Assembly (NCBI GenBank): GCA_031274115.1
Contig: JAISQP010000197.1
Coordinates: 1 to 5,653, forward strand
DNA from: Synergistaceae bacterium
Lineage (GTDB): Bacteria; Synergistota; Synergistia; Synergistales; Synergistaceae
Direction of reading: 5' to 3'
Length of the DNA stretch: 5,653 nt
Below are positions 1 to 5,653 of the stretch, piece by piece (position 1 is the first letter of the stretch; each line of letters opens with the position of its first letter). Position numbers and translations under genes: made by a program. The notes under the pieces are model-generated. The model saw only the letters and a list, made by a program, of their open reading frames with translations, did no database searches and was not told the DNA's origin.

Positions 1-344
1 AATCATCCCGAATCACCGCTATTTACTGGCTCTTTTGATATCCACGCTATAATTTCAGCGGAGCTTAGGTTATTAAATCCCTGATCAGTAGCTTCCCGGA
101 GAAATCATCGGGGATGGCGCACAAAACGCGCGACGCAATTTCGTAATTATCTCGGCATTCTCCAAGAAATGTTTCTTGCCGCCTTCTGGCTTGCAAGCGA
201 CAAGAAAAGTGCTGAATGGCGTTCCCGTCCCTGTCAATGAGATGCTGAGCCGTTTGATCCGCGCAACGCGAACTTTAAATAACGACGTGCGCGTTCCCGC
301 TCATGCTTTCCCGATTGGCAAATGATATACTTCGCAATATTTTC
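1..344. other. Intergenic region downstream of the operon, no recognised gene
   Basis: No reading frame here has a credible start codon, ribosome site and recognisable product. The first 60 bases are clearly more AT-rich than the neighbouring genes. The region contains a perfect CTGATCAG palindrome (81-88), a small hairpin with arms TTCCCG and CGGGGA (93-98 and 109-114), the nested inverted repeats at 153-221, and a distant complementary pair AACGCGC / GCGCGTT (125-131 and 289-295). Several frames on both strands stay open for 50 to 77 codons without a start codon. No intrinsic terminator (GC stem followed by a T run) could be found after the L,D-transpeptidase gene, so where the operon transcript ends is unknown. 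Confidence 0.6.
153..221. other. Nested inverted-repeat element, possible structured RNA or intergenic repeat
   Basis: The inner arms are 172-182 and 197-207. Read on the minus strand, TTTCTTGTCGC pairs with GCGGCAAGAAA over 11 positions with one G-U wobble, closing a 14-base loop. The outer arms are 153-160 (CGGCATTC) and 214-221 (GAATGGCG), which pair at 7 of 8 positions. A third arm, CAAGAAA at 163-169, forms a perfect inverted repeat with TTTCTTG at 172-178, separated by only TG, so 172-178 has two possible partners. The perfect palindrome GCTTGCAAGC (189-198) lies partly in the inner loop. No T run follows either side, which argues against a plain terminator. The complementarity is read directly; any function is inference. 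Confidence 0.35.
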
Positions 345-1055
345 TTAAAAAGTTAAAAGTTCTTCGATCGACGCGGCGATGACGATAAGGGTACCGTCAT
401 CGATGAACTTTAACAGCTCTTTCATCGCATCCTCCGGAACCGCGACACAGCCAGCGGTCGGGCGGCCTTTCGAGCAGTGCAGGAAGATCGCGGAGCCGGC
501 GCCTTTGACTATGGGCGCCGTGTTATAGCCGATTGCGATAGCGTATCTGTACGCGGCAGTCTCCGCGAAGAGATCCTCGGCCGATTTCCAATCCTTGCCC
601 GCGAAGTCGGCTCTCACCCGCCGGTTGTAATGGACCGACTCCGGGTCGTCGATCCACAGGTCCCCCGGCGAAAGCCTCGTATACGGCTTGAGCGAGCCTG
701 GGTCCGCCGCTGCGCCGAATGCCATTCCGAACTCATAGACTCCAGGCGGCGTCCGGCCGTCGCCCTCCACCTTCGCCGGGCTTATCCCGTTCCTCCCGGC
801 AAAGCCATCGGACCTCAGCCTTTCGGTCCAGTTTCCGTCAACCCTCTCAAACGCGTAAACGGTAACGTCAGACCCGCCCCTGCCAACCGCCAGAACGAGC
901 CTGTCGGCTCTCGGGGACGCCGCGAGCCCGCTGATTATTCCTTGAGTTACCACGTCGAAAACCTCCTCCGCCGCCAGATGCGACGCGAATGTGAGGACAA
1001 AGAGAGCGGCAAAAAAATATTTATGCTTTCTCCACGCGCTTTTCAAAGAGATCAT
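345..1055 (-). CDS. Exported L,D-transpeptidase (YkuD family)
   Basis: This 236-residue protein is probably an L,D-transpeptidase, an enzyme that uses a catalytic cysteine to make or remodel 3-3 peptidoglycan cross-links or to attach proteins to the wall. Residues 1-29 look like a signal peptide: a basic start (K5, R9, K10, H11, K12), a hydrophobic core around 14-25, and likely cleavage near HLAA-E. The YkuD signature is at 193-204, HCSKGRPTAGCV, with H193 and C203 as the expected catalytic pair. The preceding GYNT (177-180) and GAGSAIFLH (185-193), and the earlier DGRTPPGVYEFG (99-110), are typical of the COG3786-like branch of this superfamily. An extra cysteine, C194, follows the catalytic histidine. 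The ATG overlaps the dipeptidase stop codon as ATGA, implying translational coupling. GGTGGA touches the ATG and would sit better for a TTG three codons in, so the exact start is uncertain. The family is firm; the physiological substrate is not. Confidence 0.9.
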   Translation of the reverse strand: MISLKSAWRKHKYFFAALFVLTFASHLAAEEVFDVVTQGIISGLAASPRADRLVLAVGRGGSDVTVYAFERVDGNWTERLRSDGFAGRNGISPAKVEGDGRTPPGVYEFGMAFGAAADPGSLKPYTRLSPGDLWIDDPESVHYNRRVRADFAGKDWKSAEDLFAETAAYRYAIAIGYNTAPIVKGAGSAIFLHCSKGRPTAGCVAVPEDAMKELLKFIDDGTLIVIAASIEELLTF

Positions 1056-1774
1056 TCCACCGGAAAATCAAAGTACGTCTCAGGAAAGGGTTCGTTCTTG
1101 AGGGTGAAGTGCCACCACTCCGTCGACAGTGGTTTAAAGCCGCTCGCCGTCATCGCGTTTCGAAGGATATCGCGGTTTTTTCGCTGTTCGGGGGTGACGA
1201 GCCGTGACGAGGGCGCGGAGATCGGGCCGAAGAAGTCGAAGATCGCGCCCATGTCCGCTTCCTCGCCGGTCGCGCTGTCGACGATCGTCAGGTCCACGGT
1301 CGCGCCTCGGGAGTGTCCGGACTTCCTGGCCACGTAACCCAGTTTGAAGACGTCGGCTTTATCGACGTCCGGGTAGTGAATCGCTTTTCGCCTCGTGTCG
1401 CCCGGATCTCCAGCCCATCTGACGAAATGCGCCACAGCGGACGCGGGGCGGTATCCGTCGAAAACCTTTATGGTATATCCCTGCTCATTCAGCGCGTCAG
1501 AGGCTTTTTTGAGAGCGAGAGCCGCCTCGCGGCTCAATATCGCGACCGGCGCGTTATATGAGTCTATGCGCTCGCCCACGAAGTTGTCCGCTCCATAATA
1601 TCGAATGTCCAATATCGCGTCCGGGATGATGTCCGTTACATAGACAAACCCCTCGGGCAGCCGGTGATTTCTGTCCGGCGAGACCGGCGAAGCGCCCGCG
1701 ATTCGCGGAGGCGTTAAAAATATCATAAAAAGCGCCGCAAAAGACGCGAAACCGGCTTTTCCAAAGAACGTCAT
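1052..1774 (-). CDS. ddpX: Exported D-alanyl-D-alanine dipeptidase (VanX/DdpX family, peptidase M15D)
   Basis: This is a 240-residue zinc dipeptidase that hydrolyses D-Ala-D-Ala. All key family residues are visible: the zinc ligands H154 and D161 in SGHSRGATVD (152-161) and H222 in EWWHF (219-223), the catalytic base E219, and the transition-state arginine R109 in GYRP. FDFFGP (179-184) is also characteristic. Residues 1-28 look like a signal peptide, with K6, a hydrophobic run at about 8-20 and an AGA-S cleavage site at 26-29. Cytoplasmic VanX of vancomycin resistance has no such leader, whereas the Salmonella periplasmic dipeptidase PcgL is exported. A role in trimming or recycling wall D-Ala-D-Ala is therefore more likely than classical VanX precursor depletion. 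A well-spaced AAGGGG lies 8 bases before the ATG. The gene starts 4 bases after holA and overlaps the L,D-transpeptidase by ATGA. No vanH, vanA-type ligase or vanRS regulator is in the window. The symbol follows the family and is not proof of orthology. Confidence 0.93.
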   Translation of the reverse strand: MTFFGKAGFASFAALFMIFLTPPRIAGASPVSPDRNHRLPEGFVYVTDIIPDAILDIRYYGADNFVGERIDSYNAPVAILSREAALALKKASDALNEQGYTIKVFDGYRPASAVAHFVRWAGDPGDTRRKAIHYPDVDKADVFKLGYVARKSGHSRGATVDLTIVDSATGEEADMGAIFDFFGPISAPSSRLVTPEQRKNRDILRNAMTASGFKPLSTEWWHFTLKNEPFPETYFDFPVE

Positions 1775-1778
1775 TTCG

Positions 1779-2729
1779 TCATCCCCTTCTTTGCGGGCGC
1801 GCCTGAAGCGACATAAGATCGATAATGAGGACGTTGAGATCCCGCCAGGATGCGCCCGCCCCGCTCTTCTCGTTCATGTTGATCCTTATCAGTCCGGTCA
1901 CGAAATCCAACAGCTTCACGCTTCCGTATAAAGAAGCCGCCTGACCGGCCATGCGCGCGGCATAGTCTCTGGCGCCGAGAGCCCTCGCGAGCGCGTCCCT
2001 CTCCCTTGGGAAGAAGGACGCGTAGAGGGCGAGGCGAAACCTGTTGTGAAGCGCGCCGATTATCGGAAGCAGCTCCGAGTTGGCGCTGAGCCCCTCCAGA
2101 CAGGCGAGGCTTTCAAGGGCCCTGCCTTTGCAGATCCCATCAAGCAGCTTCAGCATATTCCTGCCTCCGTCCGTGAGGCAGAGCTTCTCTACGTCCTCCC
2201 GCGATATCTCGCGGTTTCCCGAAACAGCGCAAAAGTTAGCGAGCTTCGCCGTTTCGCCCGCTAACTCCCCGGAATCCTCGAAAAGCTCCTTGAGAAGCGA
2301 AAGCGCCTCCTGCGAGATCGTGACGCCGAACTTCCGGGACTCCGAGCGAATGACCTCGTCCCTCTCCTTCGACCATGGCGACGGTTCCTCCGCCTTCGAG
2401 CGGGAGCAGCGCGCCAACAGATCTTTCGGGATTATCGCGGGAGTTTCAGACTTCAGGACGAGCAGAATCTCGACAGCCGCCCCGTCCGATTCCAGCAGGG
2501 GCGCGAGGTTCTCCGGCATGAGCCCGAGCTTTTCAGCGTCATCGATAACGATGACGCTCCTGTCGCCGAAAAGCCCTCCTCCCCGGTTTTCCGTCAAAAG
2601 AGAACGCCATTCGCCGCCCTCGCGCCGCAAATCGGTCTCGTAGCCTTTTTTCTTCAGCGTATCCAGAGCGGACGACAAAAGACGCCTCTGCGCCGTTCCG
2701 GTTCCGACTATCAGGTGAAGGTGCGGCAT
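1779..2729 (-). CDS. holA: DNA polymerase III, delta subunit
   Basis: This 316-residue protein matches the delta subunit of the clamp loader. Delta opens the beta sliding clamp and works in the cytoplasm with tau/gamma and delta prime. Typical features in order are an N-terminal hydrophobic strand with a degenerate nucleotide-fold start (LHLIVGTGTAQRR, 4-16), the beta-clamp-contacting segment GGLFGDRSVIVIDDAEKL (51-68), a middle helical domain around 120-190, the LLDGICKGRALESLACLEGL stretch (195-214) that starts the C-terminal collar domain, and GALHNRFRLALYA (225-237). No complete Walker A motif is present, as expected for delta. Overall identity is low, as is normal for this family, so the call rests on domain order, length (usual range about 320-350) and position after leuS. 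The start is the first ATG; upstream lie AAGGG (11 bases away) and a more distant AGGAG. Confidence 0.88.
   Translation of the reverse strand: MPHLHLIVGTGTAQRRLLSSALDTLKKKGYETDLRREGGEWRSLLTENRGGGLFGDRSVIVIDDAEKLGLMPENLAPLLESDGAAVEILLVLKSETPAIIPKDLLARCSRSKAEEPSPWSKERDEVIRSESRKFGVTISQEALSLLKELFEDSGELAGETAKLANFCAVSGNREISREDVEKLCLTDGGRNMLKLLDGICKGRALESLACLEGLSANSELLPIIGALHNRFRLALYASFFPRERDALARALGARDYAARMAGQAASLYGSVKLLDFVTGLIRINMNEKSGAGASWRDLNVLIIDLMSLQARPQRRG
1783..1788 (-). promoter_or_regulatory. Ribosome binding site of the dipeptidase gene, inside the end of holA
   Basis: AAGGGG on the minus strand lies 8 bases before the ATG at 1774 and overlaps the last codons of holA. Ribosomes finishing holA would therefore pass straight over the site, which favours coupled translation. 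Confidence 0.7.
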
Positions 2730-2775
2730 CGGAGTTTTAACCCTTACCCTTCGAGCTCCTGAGAATAAATCGGCA

Positions 2776-5274
2776 TCAGGGCTTTATCACTACATTGACG
2801 AGTTTGTCGGGCACAGAGATCACCTTTATTATCTCCTTGCCCTCCAGACGTTTTTTCGTCTGTTCGCGCTCCATAACGCGCTTAGCCAGCTCGTCCCGGT
2901 CCAGGCCGGGTTCCATCTCGAACTGTTCCCGAAGCTTGCCGTTGATCTGAAGCACCACGGAGACGCTGTCGACTTTCAGGGCTTCTTCATCGGCGGAGGG
3001 CCAGGACGCCGTCGCGAGGGAGTCCGCGTTGCCGGTCATCTCCCACAGCTCCTCGCAGACATGCGGGCAGAACGGGCTTAAGCAGAGCAGCAGCGACTCC
3101 GTTCCTTCGCGGAAGAGAACCCAGTCCTCGGCGCTCCGCGGCTTGAACGCCGCAAGGCCGTTACAGAGCTCCATCAGGCGGGCGACAGCGGTGTTGAGCT
3201 GACGTTCATCCCGAATATCGCGCGTCACCCTCTGTACCGTCGAGTGAATGATCCGCTTCAGATCGCGCTGCGCCGGCAGCGAGAGGGATTTCATCGGGAT
3301 ATGTCTTTTGTCGGCAGCCCTCAGCTCCCGCGACTTATCCTCGACGAGTCGGTATACCCTGTTGAGAAAACGGTGCGCGCCCTCCACGCCAGCCTCGGAC
3401 CAGTCGAGACTCCTGTCCGGAGGCGACGCGAAAAGGATGAAGAGCCGCGCCGTATCCGCGCCGTAGTTTTTTATAATCTCGTCAGGATCGACGACGTTGC
3501 CCAGCGACTTGGACATCTTCGCGCCGTCCTTGATGACCATGCCCTGCGTCAAGAGGCCGGTGAATGGCTCGCGCATGTCCGGCGGAATCAGTCCGAGGTC
3601 GGAGATCATCTTAGTGAAAAACCGGGCGTATATCAGATGAAGGCACGCGTGCTCGATACCGCCGATGTAGAGATCGACGGGCATCCAGTATTTTGCGTCC
3701 TCGCTTCGGAAGGGAGCGTCGGTCTGCCCCGGGGAGAGATAACGGAAGAAGTACCAGGACGAACAGATAAAGGTGTCCATTGTGTCGGTCTCGCGCCGCG
3801 CCGCCCCCCCGCACTCGGGGCAGGTCGTCCGAATCCAGTCGGGACAGTTTAGGAGGGCGTTACCGCCGTTTTCGGGTATCTTCGCGTCCAGCGGAAGCTC
3901 CACCGGGAGGCTCTCCTCAGGAACCGGGACTATGCCGCACTTTTCGCAGTAGACAACAGGTATGGGCGTGCCCCAATACCGCTGACGCGAGATGAGCCAG
4001 TCGCGCAGACGGTACTGCGTCTCCCTCTTGCCCCAGCCCTCTTCCTCGAACCATTCGCCGATTCGCTCCATGGCCTCGGGGGTGGGCAAGCCATCGAAGC
4101 GGCCGGAGTTGCACGCGACCCCGTCCGCCTCGGTCGCCTCGGTCATATCGTCCGGGTCCGGTATGGGGTCTCCCTCGCGCCTGACGACCGGGATGACCCC
4201 GAGGCCGTACTTCCGCACAAAGTCGAAGTCGCGCTGGTCATGAGCCGGAACTCCCATGATCGCTCCGGTTCCATAATCCATCAGGATATAGTCCGCTATC
4301 CAGATCGGAACTCGCGTTCCGTTCACCGGGTTCACGGCCTCGAAACCGGTGTCCATCCCCATCTTGTCCCCGCCTACCGCGGTTCGCTCTATCGCGCTGC
4401 GCTGCGACATCTTAGCGGCGAAATCGAGTATATCCTCACGTTTCCCATCGCCCGACCGGGCGGCGAACTCCCTGACGATCGGGTGCTCGGCGGCTATGGC
4501 GACGAAAGTTATTCCAAAGATCGTGTCTATTCTGGTCGTGAACGCCTCTATCGAAAGATCCGTGTCCGCGACGGCAATGTTGAACCTCACGCCCTCCGAG
4601 CGCCCTATCCAGTTCCTCTGCATGGTCAGGACCCGCTCCGGCCACCCCGTGAGTTTGTCCAGGTCGTCGAGCAGTTCCCCGGCGTAGTCGGTGATCCTGA
4701 GAAACCACTGATCGAGCCCGCGTTTTATGACCGGGGTCTCGCACCTCCAGCAGACCCCGTCTCCTACGACCTGTTCGTTCGCGAGGACTGTGCCGCACGT
4801 CTCGCACCAGTTGACCGGGGCATGCTTGCGGTACGCCAGCCCCCGCCTGTACATCTGAAGAAAAAACCACTGGTTCCACCTGTAGTAATCGGGCTGAAAA
4901 GTCTTTACGATTCTGCGCCAGTCGTAACCGCACCCCATTGATTTGAGCTGGGCGATCATGTGATTTATGTTGTCGGCGGTCCACTTGGCCGGATGAGTCT
5001 TCATCTTTATCGCGGCGTTCTCCGCGGGCATTCCGAACGAGTCGAACCCCATGGGGTACATTACGTTATACCCGTTCATGCGCAGAAAGCGCGACGTGAG
5101 ATCCCCGATCGAATAATTCCTCAAATGCCCCATGTGCAGCGCGCCGCTGGGGTAGGGGAACATCTCCAGGCAATAGAACTTCGGCTTGCCGGCGTCCGCC
5201 TCCACGTGAAACGCGCAATTTTCCTCCCATTTTCGCTGCCATTTTTTTTCAATGGCGCTGAAGTCGTATGCCAT
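2776..5274 (-). CDS. leuS: Leucyl-tRNA synthetase
   Basis: This 832-residue class I synthetase charges tRNA-Leu with leucine in the cytoplasm. The HIGH motif is HMGH at 47-50 within PYPSGALHMGH, and KMSKS is at 586-590. The CP1 editing domain that removes mischarged amino acids spans roughly 225-415. It has the threonine-rich TTRIDTIFG (246-254) and the GVPAHDQRDF segment (341-350), where D346 is the conserved aspartate that binds the amino group of the mischarged residue. Zinc-type cysteine pairs occur at C157/C160 with C175/C178, and at C443/C446 with C485/C488. WIGRSEG (222-228) and the anticodon-binding region with LSPFCPH (732-738) are also standard. Only a few residues separate TQGMV (576-580) from KMSKS, so the leucine-specific insertion found before KMSKS in E. 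coli and Thermus is absent, as in the Bacillus subtilis type. The protein is complete, with GGAGG 11 bases before the ATG. It heads the operon. Confidence 0.99.
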   Translation of the reverse strand: MAYDFSAIEKKWQRKWEENCAFHVEADAGKPKFYCLEMFPYPSGALHMGHLRNYSIGDLTSRFLRMNGYNVMYPMGFDSFGMPAENAAIKMKTHPAKWTADNINHMIAQLKSMGCGYDWRRIVKTFQPDYYRWNQWFFLQMYRRGLAYRKHAPVNWCETCGTVLANEQVVGDGVCWRCETPVIKRGLDQWFLRITDYAGELLDDLDKLTGWPERVLTMQRNWIGRSEGVRFNIAVADTDLSIEAFTTRIDTIFGITFVAIAAEHPIVREFAARSGDGKREDILDFAAKMSQRSAIERTAVGGDKMGMDTGFEAVNPVNGTRVPIWIADYILMDYGTGAIMGVPAHDQRDFDFVRKYGLGVIPVVRREGDPIPDPDDMTEATEADGVACNSGRFDGLPTPEAMERIGEWFEEEGWGKRETQYRLRDWLISRQRYWGTPIPVVYCEKCGIVPVPEESLPVELPLDAKIPENGGNALLNCPDWIRTTCPECGGAARRETDTMDTFICSSWYFFRYLSPGQTDAPFRSEDAKYWMPVDLYIGGIEHACLHLIYARFFTKMISDLGLIPPDMREPFTGLLTQGMVIKDGAKMSKSLGNVVDPDEIIKNYGADTARLFILFASPPDRSLDWSEAGVEGAHRFLNRVYRLVEDKSRELRAADKRHIPMKSLSLPAQRDLKRIIHSTVQRVTRDIRDERQLNTAVARLMELCNGLAAFKPRSAEDWVLFREGTESLLLCLSPFCPHVCEELWEMTGNADSLATASWPSADEEALKVDSVSVVLQINGKLREQFEMEPGLDRDELAKRVMEREQTKKRLEGKEIIKVISVPDKLVNVVIKP

Positions 5275-5285
5275 ACCGCCAATCG

Positions 5286-5290
5286 CCTCC
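5286..5290 (-). promoter_or_regulatory. Ribosome binding site of leuS
   Basis: GGAGG on the minus strand lies 11 bases before the ATG at 5274 and supports that start. No in-frame alternative upstream has a comparable site. Confidence 0.75.
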
Positions 5291-5318
5291 GTAGTTCATT
5301 GCTTTACAACAGAGATTT

Positions 5319-5348
5319 ATTATAGTCTACTTATTCAAGGTGGTACAA
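5319..5348 (-). promoter_or_regulatory. Predicted sigma-70-type promoter of the leuS operon
   Basis: On the minus strand a perfect -10 TATAAT (5319-5324) follows a weak -35 TTGTAC (5343-5348) at an 18-base spacing. Transcription would begin near 5312, leaving a leader of roughly 40 bases before the leuS ATG. The -10 is convincing; the -35 matches the consensus at only three positions. Confidence 0.6.
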
Positions 5349-5349
5349 T
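5341..5349 (+). promoter_or_regulatory. Predicted extended -10 promoter of the redox gene
   Basis: TGGTACAAT reads as an extended -10 element (TG, one base, then TACAAT) 36 bases before the ATG at 5386. No good -35 lies at the usual distance, which extended -10 promoters tolerate. Transcription would begin near 5356. The element overlaps the leuS -35 on the other strand. Confidence 0.5.
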
Positions 5350-5367
5350 AGTAAAAAATAAATCCGC

Positions 5368-5374
5368 GGGGAGG
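5368..5374 (+). promoter_or_regulatory. Ribosome binding site of the redox gene
   Basis: GGGGAGG lies 11 bases before the ATG at 5386. The nearby TTG at 5381 runs into a stop after two codons, so the ATG is the start. Confidence 0.75.
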
Positions 5375-5385
5375 ATAACATTGCA

Positions 5386-5646
5386 ATGAAGGAAATCAAG
5401 ATGTTCATGATGGAGACGTGTCCGCACTGCAAAAAGGCGCTCTCGATGATCGAAGAGCTACTTGCGGCGCACCCTGAATACAAAGAAATACCGTTCAAAA
5501 AGATCGACGAGCGCAAGGAGCCGGAGTTCACCGCAAAGTTCAAGTATTACTATGTGCCTACCTTCTTCGTCGGAGACAAAAAGATACACGAGGGCGTTCC
5601 CACGAAGGCCGCCGTCATGAAGGTCTTCATGGAGGCTTTCGACTGA
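5386..5646 (+). CDS. Small glutaredoxin/thioredoxin-fold protein with CPHC active site
   Basis: This 86-residue cytoplasmic protein has no signal peptide and is a minimal thioredoxin-fold domain. The first strand (KEIKMFMM, 2-9) leads into the redox motif C12-P-H-C15. A helix follows, then a second strand around IPFKKID (35-41), and then VPTFFVG (57-63), in which P58 is the expected cis-proline facing the active site. The likely role is dithiol-disulfide exchange, but the partner cannot be read from the sequence. CPHC resembles DsbA-type centres and many glutaredoxin-like proteins of anaerobes, and differs from the CPYC of classical glutaredoxin or the CGPC of thioredoxin. GGGGAGG lies 11 bases upstream of the ATG. 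The gene is divergent from leuS and ends 7 bases before the window edge, so downstream partners are not visible. The fold is confident; choosing between a glutaredoxin and a thioredoxin name is not. Confidence 0.85.
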   Translation: MKEIKMFMMETCPHCKKALSMIEELLAAHPEYKEIPFKKIDERKEPEFTAKFKYYYVPTFFVGDKKIHEGVPTKAAVMKVFMEAFD

Positions 5647-5653
5647 TCTGAAG

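Noticed and set aside
35..53. TTGATA ... TATAAT as a plus-strand promoter
   Set aside because: The two boxes are only 7 bases apart, far below the 16-18 needed, and no gene follows on the plus strand.
234..344. In-frame extension of 36 codons after the L,D-transpeptidase stop codon, suggesting readthrough
   Set aside because: The transpeptidase is already full length with its motifs complete, the extension has no recognisable domain, and a run of 36 open codons is common by chance.
477..1337. Long plus-strand open frame of 286 codons opposite the wall-enzyme genes
   Set aside because: It spans two well-supported minus-strand genes, has an arginine- and proline-rich composition typical of antisense reading in GC-rich DNA, and shows no domain motif.
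1052..1774. Vancomycin-resistance (van) cluster
   Set aside because: Only a VanX-like enzyme is present. There is no D-Ala-D-Lac or D-Ala-D-Ser ligase, no VanH dehydrogenase and no VanRS pair, and the enzyme is exported, unlike resistance VanX.
2080..2643. Plus-strand serine-rich open frame of 187 codons opposite holA
   Set aside because: The serine-rich, low-complexity translation is what the antisense of holA codons would give. No independent support was found.
4240..4941. Plus-strand frames of up to 233 codons within leuS (also 3244-3852)
   Set aside because: They lie entirely antisense to a complete leuS with all its motifs, have no ribosome site of note and look compositionally spurious.
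4436..4984. Minus-strand open frame of 182 codons in another frame of leuS
   Set aside because: It is same-strand but out of frame with leuS, arginine- and histidine-rich, and has no recognisable domain.
5331..5543. Minus-strand open frame of 70 codons overlapping the redox gene and the intergenic region
   Set aside because: It is antisense to a gene with a clear CPHC motif and ribosome site, and it would run through the predicted promoters.

Overview
The window looks like ordinary bacterial chromosome of fairly high G+C, densely packed with genes. It holds a four-gene minus-strand operon, one divergent small gene on the plus strand, and a 344-base region at the left edge with no gene. leuS followed directly by holA, the diderm-style exported wall enzymes and the small CPHC redox protein would fit an anaerobic diderm such as a member of the Synergistota. 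That placement is an inference from gene order and general sequence character; nothing in the window proves it.

Layout from right to left, in the direction of the operon: leuS (5274-2776, leucyl-tRNA synthetase), a 46-base gap, holA (2729-1779, DNA polymerase III delta subunit), a 4-base gap, an exported VanX/DdpX-type D-alanyl-D-alanine dipeptidase (1774-1052), and, overlapping it by ATGA, an exported YkuD-type L,D-transpeptidase (1055-345). No promoter or terminator is evident between these genes, so one transcript from the leuS promoter probably carries all four. The first two proteins serve translation and replication. The last two act outside the cytoplasm on peptidoglycan precursors or cross-links. 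Their stop/start overlap suggests that they are made together.

To the right of leuS, a 111-base intergenic region separates it from a divergent 86-residue glutaredoxin/thioredoxin-like protein with a CPHC active site (5386-5646). The predicted promoters overlap: the leuS -35 element and the extended -10 of the redox gene use the same bases on opposite strands. The leuS leader is predicted to be only about 40 bases long, too short for a T-box riboswitch.

The left region (1-344) is more AT-rich at its edge and codes for nothing recognisable. It contains nested inverted repeats (an 11-pair stem inside a second, imperfect stem, roughly 153-221). It is also oddly free of stop codons in four of six frames between about 92 and 240, with no usable start codon. 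It could be a structured RNA, a dispersed intergenic repeat or an eroded gene, and it is the least explained part of the window. No CRISPR array, tRNA, rRNA, insertion sequence or defence system is visible.
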